Assembly (NCBI GenBank): GCA_026873275.1
Contig: JANTUC010000013.1
Coordinates: 1,116,001-1,180,000, forward strand
DNA from: Pseudopithomyces maydicus
Lineage: Eukaryota; Ascomycota; Dothideomycetes; Pleosporales; Didymosphaeriaceae
Length of the DNA: 64,000 bases
Reading direction: 5' to 3'
The notes under the pieces are model-generated. The model had not been told where the DNA came from. It ran no database searches and saw nothing but the letters and a program-made list of their open reading frames with translations. Positions 56,188 through 64,000 of this stretch are shown piece by piece. The translations under genes were made by a program, and so were the position numbers. The number at the start of each line of letters is the position of its first letter. Within the stretch, counting starts at the first letter, position 1.

Positions 56188-56548
56188 ACTACCAGTATAC
56201 AGAGTTTGTATTGAATGACCCCAACTGTGTTCTGTCTCTTGGGTTGACAGGGTGTACAATATGGCCGGTTGGTGAACGGAGAGTGCTGAGCTGACAAACC
56301 GCACTTTGCCCGAAATAGTAGAACGAAATCCTTCACGGCCAATTTTGCCGTACAGTCGGGATCAGACCGCAACAACTCAATCGCCGTCATAATCAGTTGA
56401 TGGGATGTGTGGCTTAAGTCCGAACATACGTTCCCGGTGTTACTCTCAAAGATGTATAAAGTAAAAGGCCATAGACCCCAGAGAGTAGCATAACAATCAC
56501 TTCAAATCTTTCCTCATCAACCTTGGAGCAATCTAACTTTATCATCAA
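56188..56548. promoter_or_regulatory. divergent promoter, zinc-cluster regulator / MDR reductase
   Basis: A 361-bp shared upstream region. No CGG-N-CCG pair could be assigned with confidence. Confidence 0.4.
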
Positions 56549-57718
56549 ATGGCCAATCAATCCAAGAATCTCGCAGCAGTTGTGCCTGCTGTTCGGGCTG
56601 ATATAATTGTGGAAGAGCGACCCATACCAACACCTGGTTCGGGCGAGATTCTAGTCCGCAATCATTTCATCGGACTGAATGCCATCGATTGGAAACGCCA
56701 AGTATCTGGAATGTTCATTGATTCTTATCCAGCTGTACTGGGTACTGGTATGTAAAACAATATATGGTGGACCACTGAGTCTGCCGTGGTATCGACGTGA
56801 GCTGACTGCCTAACAGACCTGAGCGGAATTATCGAGAGCGTGGGCCCGGATGTAACACAGTTCAAAGCCGGCGATCGCGTCTTGGGGGCCGCAGATGGTA
56901 TCGTCAGTCAGAAAGCGGACAATGCCTCCTATCAGACGTACACCGTGGTCCGATCGTCCTCAACATCGAAGCTCCCATCGAACATTAGTCTTGAACAGGC
57001 TGCCACGCTACCTACAGGCGCTGTGAGTTTGGAAAGGAAATTACCACCATATTTATAGCATGCTGACAGATCTCCCCAGCTGACGTCGTACCTGATGCTA
57101 TTTAGGGTGCTTGGTCTGCCAGAACCTGGTGTTGATATTCCACCGTCGAACTTTACGGTGCTTGTATGGGGAGGCGCCTCGAACGTAGGCAACATGGCAA
57201 TCCAACTCGCCCGGCTTGCAGGTCTCAATATTTACGCTACGGCCAGCGAGAAAAATCACGAGTATCTGCGCTCTCTCGGTGCCAACAAACTCTTCGATTA
57301 CAGCTCGACTACGGTCGTTAGCGAGATTGTAGAAGCAGCTGAGCACGAAGGAAAGCCCGTTGCCTACGTCGTGGATGCCATCTCGTCACCTTCAACACTG
57401 GGACCCATCCAGGAAATATTGTCCAAGTCCTCAGGGAAAACAAAGGAAATTGCACACACAACCCCTTGGCCTGAAGAGTTGGCCAAAGTGGATGGCATCA
57501 AAGCGGATATGGTTCACGGTGAGCAAGTGTGGCTGGAGCCAAATGCCATTAAGTTGGGGGCAAGAATATTCAACGAAGATCTGCCCAAGTGGCTGGAAAC
57601 TGGCGTGGTTGTGCCACCACCCGGTCGTGTGGCGAAAGGTGGGCTTGAGAAGATCCAAGACACTCTCAATGAACAGAAGGCCGGTGTCAGCAACCAAAAA
57701 TTGCTGGTAGAGGTTTAG
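56549..57718 (+). CDS. medium-chain dehydrogenase/reductase, enoyl-reductase-like
   Basis: Exons 56549-56747, 56817-57022 and 57080-57718, 347 residues, phases close. N-terminal GroES-like domain (PGSGEILVRNHFIGLNAIDWKRQ, DLSGIIESVGPDV, FKAGDRVLG), then an NADPH Rossmann fold with VWGGASNVGNMAIQLARLAG. Structural and catalytic zinc ligands are absent, so this is a zinc-independent MDR, closest in layout to fungal trans-enoyl reductases and the ToxD-like group. It probably reduces a C=C bond of an unknown substrate with NADPH. It shares a promoter with the zinc-cluster regulator and converges with a sugar transporter gene. Confidence 0.85.
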
Positions 57719-57830
57719 TGGGCACATGAAAGAAAATCGATGTTTCAAGTGCTAGCCAGTGAGATTTCGTAAGTATTCTAATAAACGATATGACCGCAAA
57801 TGTGCCATGAATTGTCTGTCTATGAGGATA

Positions 57831-59613
57831 TTAAGCACTCTTAGTAGGCGCAACCTCGGCATGGTCAACGCCTACATCCTTCTCTGTATCGCTCGTCATG
57901 AATCCTTTTCTTTTCTCGGCTTCCAGGTCATCTTCTAGTAACGGCTTCTTCCTGATTTGCGCCCACACCACTTGGTGCATCGGTCTCATAAACAGTGCAT
58001 CCATCTCTTCCAACGTAACGCCCTTCGTTTCTGGTACAAACAAGAATGACCAGATTCCCATACAGAGTAATATTGTCGCGAAGAAAAAATAGGCGCCGTA
58101 CCCTAAATCGGAGATCATGTATGGTGTACTTCGTGCAATGATGAATGAGCCAAGCCAAGTATCAGCCGTAGTGAGCGAGACGCAGAGCATACGAATGTCA
58201 AGGGGGAAAATCTCCGACGCGTACGTCCAGGTGATGCCTTGCCATGTTGCACATATGATGAAAGCATTGACGTAGACGCAGACCATGGCCAAGTAGCCCC
58301 AGCCGTCTCTGCTTACATCCCCTCGCGCCGCGGCGGCAGCGGGATCGGCACGCATCACATAACCCCCAATGTACCACATAGGAATACAACCTAGTGCTGC
58401 GCCCCATATCAGACCTTTGCGACGTCCGACTTTCTCGATAACAATGACGGTGAACGTTATCATTCCGAGCGTTTTGGCGATTCCATAGAAGCCGGTAGAG
58501 AATAGCTTGAGCGAAGTACCAGGAATACCAAGAGTCTCGAAAATGCGAGGCGCATAGTATGTAATAATGTTAACCTAGACATAATCAGTTCTAGTAAAGA
58601 GTTAAATCTCGTGAATATGTCCTTACTCCAGTGAATGACTGCAAAAACATCAGAGCAAGACCGATGCCCATGCGATTGCGAGTGCCCTTTTGAAATAACT
58701 TTTTGAACTGCGCCGCCTTGCTCAAGCGATTCGTACTTCTCTCCTCGACTTGTGCACGGATCTCTCCCATTTCGCGTTGAATGTAAGGATGATTTGCAGG
58801 TAGACCACGGACCATTGTCAAGATCTTTTCGGCGGCGTCGAAATTGTCGCCTCTCGCAAGCCAGCGGGGCGACTCTGGGCACCAAAACATGCCCAAGACA
58901 AGCATGACTCCGGGAAACAACTGCAGTGCCAAAGGAATTACCCATTGCGCCTTATTGTCAACGCTGATTGTCCGATCAGTGGCGTAATTGATCCAGAAAC
59001 CTGGTAAAGGTCAGTGTTTGGACCAGGTAAGGCTCCGGTTACCACATACCCAGCATGCCACCCCCTGTGAAGCGATTTCGAAGATACCAACGAGCCTTCC
59101 TCGAATGGACGGCGGTGCGACCTCAGCGATGTACACAGGAACCGTGAGTGACGAGGCACCGATACCTAGACCCGCAATCGCCCTCCCGCCATATATCAGA
59201 TTGAGATTACCTTGGGCAGCCGTCATAAGAGTCCCACCAAGCAGAAATACGATGCCAGCTATCATGACGGTCTTTCGTCTACCAATTTTCTCCGCGATGG
59301 GAAAGGTCAGCAAAGCGCCGAAGAAGCACCCAGCTTGGAACGTCGAGACAATGTTGGCTTGGATCGTGTCACGCGTCGTCTTGGATACGTTTGCCCATCC
59401 AAAGTCGCGGATGAAGGAGTTCAGCGCCATGGTCCCGCCAATCACAGCTGTGTCGTAACCCACTTTGAAAATGTCAGTGACGGTGCATCGGTTTCAAAGA
59501 ATCCGCTTACTCGCGAGAGCAGACATTGAAGCCACCAGGGCAATCATGTGAATACGCCAGTTGCGCACCTCTGGCGGGTCCTGGGTCCCAGCCGCATGTA
59601 TAGTCCAGCCCAT
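57831..59613 (-). CDS. MFS sugar transporter, HXT/quinate-like
   Basis: Exons 59613-59511, 59462-59043, 59000-58627 and 58574-57831, 546 residues, phases close. Twelve hydrophobic segments are expected. Visible family motifs: IAEKIGRRKTVM (loop 2-3), GRAIAGLGIGASSLTVPVYIAEVAPPSIRGRLV, GFWINYATDRT, CPESPRWLARGD (PESPR), NIITYYAPRIFETLG and VPETKGVTLEEMDALF (PETKG). These define the major facilitator sugar porter family in the plasma membrane. Substrate (hexose, quinate or another) cannot be read from sequence. The exon 2 donor was chosen (TGTG|GTAACC) to restore the conserved GFWINY. Confidence 0.9.
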
Positions 59614-61122
59614 ATTGCGAATGTGATATGGTATTTTTACCCTTCTACTTTTACCCAGGTCTATTTAGTATCCCATCAACGACTCGGAAAGCAGACGACT
59701 CAGATTGGCAACACACATGACGTCCCCATTGATTGTATATATACCGGCCTCGAACGACTCATGCAACAGCAACGTCCAACGTCCAATGCTCACGCGGGCG
59801 GACAGGCTTGTTCACACCTTCCGTTTCAGGGTAGCTCTGCAACGAATCACGGCGAATGGGATTGGGGTAGGGTTTGGCAAGCTTCGTGCAGCACTTTTCC
59901 GATAGGCAAAAGAGAGCGAAGACTTCTCGGCGGGTTGCCTGTGGCTGCTTGGCGAAGGAAGAAGGCGGGGAAGCGCCATGACGTGTGCGGGGAAGGAAAC
60001 GGCGCGCGCTGGTAGACTACCGGCAATGTGAAGTAGACTATCTACCGGTAGACTATCTACTGCACTTCCAAGAAGCTACCGGCCTTGGGTTCTGATATCT
60101 GCTATACCAGGCCGTGCGAGACTACCTATACCAGGCTCTCTTACCACACACTAATACACCGCTTGAAACCTTGGCTGGCATGTACTCGATCAGCAATCAC
60201 AAGAATAACCGAACAGGCCTTGCTACTGGGAGGATCCCCTGATCACAAAAGTGTATCTTTGAGAAAGTGACACAATCCCAGACAAAACCACATGAACAAA
60301 ATCATACTCCTACCAGATGGCCATGAAGGTCACAAATACAGTGATTACGGCAGCAGAGAGCAGCCTTCGATGCATCCGGTCTACACTCATACATGTGCTC
60401 ATTTGTATGCTTCACTTTCTAAAGTATACTGTAAACGACGTGGCCCTACCGAAAGCCCTAGAGTTCATCAGCGGCCCGTGGCTGTATAGGCCCAAGGACG
60501 CGCGAATCCATCCGAGACTGTCACGGCATGATAATTTCAGTAGGATATCAGTAAGAATCGGTTTAAACATGTTCGAGGACCAGGCATACCCAGAAGGTAA
60601 TACCCGTGCACCAACGCCAGCCCAACCTCCTGCGTCTCGAAAGACCACAAGCTGTCTGCATGCGTGTTCGCAACCCCCGGTTTTCTCTCCCAACGCTCCG
60701 TTAAGAATGACCCGTATGAAGAACAGGATTCCTGCAGGACCATAGTCCCGCATCGTTGGTTTGTATCGAGGATATCTATTTCACGAAGAGGAGATGAAGG
60801 AAATGGACAGAGACCGAAGCGGTGTTTTGGTATCATTCATACACGGCTTTCCTGGTCCAAAGCGATGACTTACTTGCAATCTGCCAACCCTCCATGCCCG
60901 ATATCAAAACAAGAACCCTGGCCGTCAATTCGTCAAGGCGCGCTTGTGACAGCACGAGTTCTGTTCCAGGCTGTTGTTCAACGCCGCCTTTATGCCCTCG
61001 CCCGTGAAAAAATCAAATGTCCTAGCGCCTCGCTAATCAAACCCACGATGTAGGGAAACTGCCGATCGCTCCCCGACCAACGAGGTCAGAGCGCCTGTCC
61101 AGACAGTGTCTTTCGAAATTCT
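59614..61122. other. intergenic with short direct repeats
   Basis: 1.5 kb without a supported gene. GTAGACTA occurs at 60012-60019, 60033-60040 and 60048-60055, and TATACCAGGC at 60103-60112 and 60127-60136. Opposing frames at 60317-60753 lack clear coding features. Confidence 0.45.
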
Positions 61123-62920
61123 TTAATCGTAATGCGTAAAGAGTTGCGAAATGCTTTCGCCGTGATGGTTGCGGCGAATGGCTTCGGCCAGTAGATTGTC
61201 GACAGGAAGGACGATCAGCTTATCTCGAGCCTGCGCCTGCTTCTCCAGTGGGATGGGAAACGCGTTCGTCACTACAATCTTGGTGATGCACTCGCAAGCG
61301 ACCAGCTCTTCGAGCGCGTCGCCGCCGAAGAGGCCGTGAGTGGCCATGCAGTATACCTTTGTTGCGCCACCTCGCTTGACCACCGTCTCTGCCGCCGCAA
61401 TCCACGAGGCAGACTTATCAATCATGTCGTCGACGATAAAGACGGGGCGGTCTTTCACATTGCCGACCAGCGTGACCATGGTTTCCAATTCGGGATTCCG
61501 CAGGTCTTCTTCTTCGTCTTCTGACGATGCGGCAGCGTCCATTGTACCTCCTAAAGCATGTGCATGTTCGGAATGGGACGCGGTGGACATGAAGGAAGAC
61601 ATCATGTGGGCGGGTATGTCGTCATTCTCATCAGATGGGGCGCGGTTCCGCCAAGAGGTGTGCGATACGGCAGACATGGAGGGTGAGGGATGAGTCTCCT
61701 CGACAATATGACCGCGCACAAGGCGACCGTGGGTGACGTCTCTAGCGCGCTACTGAAATCAGCATGTGTTCAAAAGAAAAGAATCCTGGTCAGCAAACCT
61801 CATCGGTGTACTCGTCCGCTTCTTCCTGCTCACTATCCTCCTCCTCCACCTCCTCGTCCTCTTCTTCGGCAGGTTTCTTGTCCGGGAGAGGTATATTTTC
61901 TTCTTCCTTGGTGCTGACAATGGACGCTGCTCGCATGGACTTCGACAGCGGACTCTGGAGGGTTTCCGACGCCCCGTTGACGCGTCGCTGGAGTGGGTGT
62001 GATGGTACTCTTGTCCAGGGTTTCGGCTTGCCCAAGTCTGCCGACGCATTGTTCGAATGATTGACGGACGGGGTGATTTGAGGATCCGTGTCCACGACCG
62101 CCTCGACCAGATCCGGGGTCTCATACGTGCCGTCCAATCTCAATTGGTCAAACATGGCGCTCTCGTTCCAATGCACAGCCGTGGCAGCCCTCCGCCTGTC
62201 CGTGGTCACAATGCCGAAGCTGAGCTTCAGTGCGTCCGCCAACGAGGTGACGCGCTTGGTGCCACCCGGGTTCTTGCTGACCACCACGGCTTCCTTCCAG
62301 TTGGGCACGTTGACGCGGATCCAACGGGCGAGAAGCGGCTCGGCGATCAGATTGTCTACCGGGCACTTGAAAAAGCCCTGCATTTGGGAGGCGTGAAGAT
62401 CGATGGTGATGACGTGGTTAACGCCAGCAATGTGAAGGAGGTTGGCCACCATGCGGGCGGTGATGGCCCCGCGGTGCGACTTCTTCTTGGACTGGCGGGC
62501 GTAGGGGAAGTAGGGCATGACAGCTGGTGTGGTCAGGGTGGTGTGCGGTGGCCCGTTAGCTGGGGCGTACCTGTGATAGACTTGGACGAGCCGCCTTTAC
62601 AAGCTGAGACCATAATCAGCAGCTCCATGACAGCATCGTTGATCCTGTTCGGTCAGCAATTGCGGTGCACGGCGGTGATGGGGCGTACTTTGGGCTTCCG
62701 CTCTGCACAATAAAGACATCCTTGTCGCGCACCGATGTGTCTACGCGCCATCAGCACTCGAGCAAGACCGGGCTGGAGAGAACGAACGTATGTGGACCGA
62801 TGTCTCGCCGTTGGCAAACTTGCTGAGCTGAGCGGTGCCCCGCTTCATGCCCAGGCGGTCGCAGATGCCATCGACGAGTGTAGGGTGCGAGGAGCCGCTG
62901 AAGACAATTGCACCACGCAT
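61123..62920 (-). CDS. ribose-phosphate pyrophosphokinase (PRS1/PRS5-like) with large acidic insert
   Basis: Exons 62920-62788, 62740-62689, 62644-62571, 62523-61799 and 61749-61123, 536 residues, phases close. N-terminal IVFSGSSHPTLVDGI and FANGETSV. Catalytic-domain motifs QSKKKSHRGAITARMVANLL, DLHASQMQGFF and VVSKNPGGTKRV are present. The PRPP loop region reads FIVDDMIDKSASW; the usual TGGT is replaced, as in Prs1/Prs5-type yeast subunits. A non-homologous insert of about 190 residues (about 210-400) is Ser/Pro-rich and very acidic (EEEDEEVEEED). Prs1/Prs5 inserts link PRPP synthesis to cell-wall integrity signalling; that role here is inference. The last acceptor is tandem (CAGTAG). An in-frame ATG at 62980 could add 20 residues. 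Confidence 0.87.
62741..62787 (-). other. introner-like intron 1 of the PRPP synthetase gene
   Basis: 47 bp with GTTCGT donor, GCTGATG branch and CGTAG acceptor. Together with seven upstream exon bases, 44 of 46 bases recur at 52787-52832. Introns that recur at unrelated loci are the hallmark of introner-like elements described in some Dothideomycetes. Confidence 0.6.
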
Positions 62921-64000
62921 CTTGGGTGGACCGAGCAGCGTGAGATTGTCGTAGTGGTGGAGCTGGGGAACAGAAAACATTTTGGGCGGGCATGCGCTTG
63001 CCAGGTGGGGCCATCGAATAGGGAAAGAGTAGCCGGGGCGTTCCTGCCTCGCCAGTACGAGTCACGAGAAGACAGCGGGCCTCTCCAGTCACCTGTGGAC
63101 GGCACCGATCGTGGATGCCTGCCTGGCTGAACTCGACCTCGATTCACAGCGGTGCTACGCATACAGAAGAGCACCCGCGCTTCTCTTTATTCCTCGTTGG
63201 GCGCACGACTTCCCGGTGCGCTGGCACAGGCACACCACAGGCACGCGACACAGCGAACCCAGCCCGCCCAGGCCACCGAATCATGGCTGCTCTCTGGAGC
63301 ACGCCTCACCTGCTTCCTTCACGAGCCCAAGGCCTTTTGTCGCCGGTCCATCTCCACCCACACCTCCCAGCCTGACTACTCTCCAATGCTGACTCCCCAC
63401 GGCCTCGCCTACTCCCGGGAGTCTTGCAGCTGCCAGCCATAGCACTACGCGGCCCCAGTGCAAACATACTCACGCCATCCCCATAACCCTCGCGTTTCCC
63501 TTGAATCCTACGCAATCTCCCCTCCTGACTTTCCATGAGAAGCAATTTGCCATAACGATGCAAAGGTATCCGCTGGCCACAGAACCCGCAAAGTGAGCTA
63601 CAAGGCTTATTTGTTGAGAATCCAACCGCACTCATCCTGCATGCTGTCTACCTAGAGGGGGCATCTGCACCCGACAACAAACTTTGAAGCCCGGAATCGC
63701 AGCAATACATACCTAGGTAAGTAGCCCTGATCGGCACATGACACCATGTGATGGATGGATCCATTGCATACCTGGCTAGGTACCAGGGTAAGTGCTTCGT
63801 TTTAGAACCACTGCTTCCGTGCTGTCACTCCTGGGCTCCTGCTGAATGTTGCCTGCCCATGCTGCGATACCTTTCCAGACTGGAAACGAACCGATTGGCC
63901 CACCCCACTCTGTGATTGGATGTTCCATTGGAAGGACCCCCTCCCCTCCCCCTCCCGCAAAAAGTCGCATCATTTTCGAACGCTCCAAATGTATGCAGTC
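62921..64000. other. intergenic to window edge
   Basis: Upstream region of the PRPP synthetase gene. A perfect TACCTAGGTA palindrome lies at 63710-63719. No supported gene; the minus-strand frame at 63988-63776 has no domain. Confidence 0.45.

Noticed and set aside
1..64000. CRISPR arrays, rRNA genes, bacterial-type operons
   Set aside because: No regularly spaced repeats, no rRNA-like blocks, and gene structure is clearly eukaryotic.

Overview
The window is nuclear DNA of a filamentous ascomycete (Pezizomycotina). Most genes carry 45-75 bp spliceosomal introns with GTRNGT donors, CTAAC or CTGAC branch points and YAG acceptors. Gene content is typically fungal: a WHI5/NRM1-type repressor, a TOS4-type FHA protein, RRN7, FTA1, a mixed C2H2/Zn2Cys6 regulator, an HXT-like transporter. 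A Dothideomycete is my best guess, from an introner-like intron and AT-rich RIP-like DNA. That is inference.

Layout: 0-24 kb is a dense housekeeping block: NRM1/WHI5-like repressor (-), four-TM protein (-), adrenodoxin reductase (+), palmitoyl-protein thioesterase (+), L1-domain ribosome biogenesis protein (-), TOS4-like FHA protein (+), ubiquitin-L40 (-), RRN7 (-), eIF5A (-), VPS52 (+), ACH1 (+). At 24.1-35.7 kb lies an accessory island: AT-rich DNA holding an intact Ty3/Gypsy chromovirus (24680-32074, 622-bp LTRs, 5-bp duplication), then a 699-residue orphan gene. At 35.7-54 kb: FTA1 (-), SSE1 (+), an Arg-rich protein (-), a glycosyltransferase-tail-like protein (-), pyruvate dehydrogenase E2 (-), SEC7 (+), a small membrane protein (+). 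At 54-64 kb: a zinc-cluster regulator (-) divergent from an MDR reductase (+), a sugar transporter (-), and a PRPP synthetase-like subunit with a long acidic insert (-).

The retrotransposon is the most unusual part. Gag and Pol are joined by what looks like a textbook -1 frameshift signal: slippery heptamer, gag stop, and an H-type pseudoknot found by hand pairing. Downstream of the chromodomain an antisense ORF with its own upstream TATA box encodes a six-cysteine Zn2Cys6-like domain plus a probable coiled coil. The LTR carries three phased hairpins built on GGGAGCA, and the primer-binding region may self-prime. Elsewhere, the first intron of the PRPP synthetase gene has a near-identical 46-bp copy 10 kb away, as expected of introner-like elements, and both G1/S regulators have MCB sites (ACGCGT) upstream.

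Four conserved genes (four-TM, ACH1, SSE1, Arg-rich) each lose frame by one missing base in a C/G run, and the regulator gene probably does in an A run. I read these as base-calling errors rather than pseudogenes. Exon coordinates were derived by hand from splice signals and checked by phase arithmetic.
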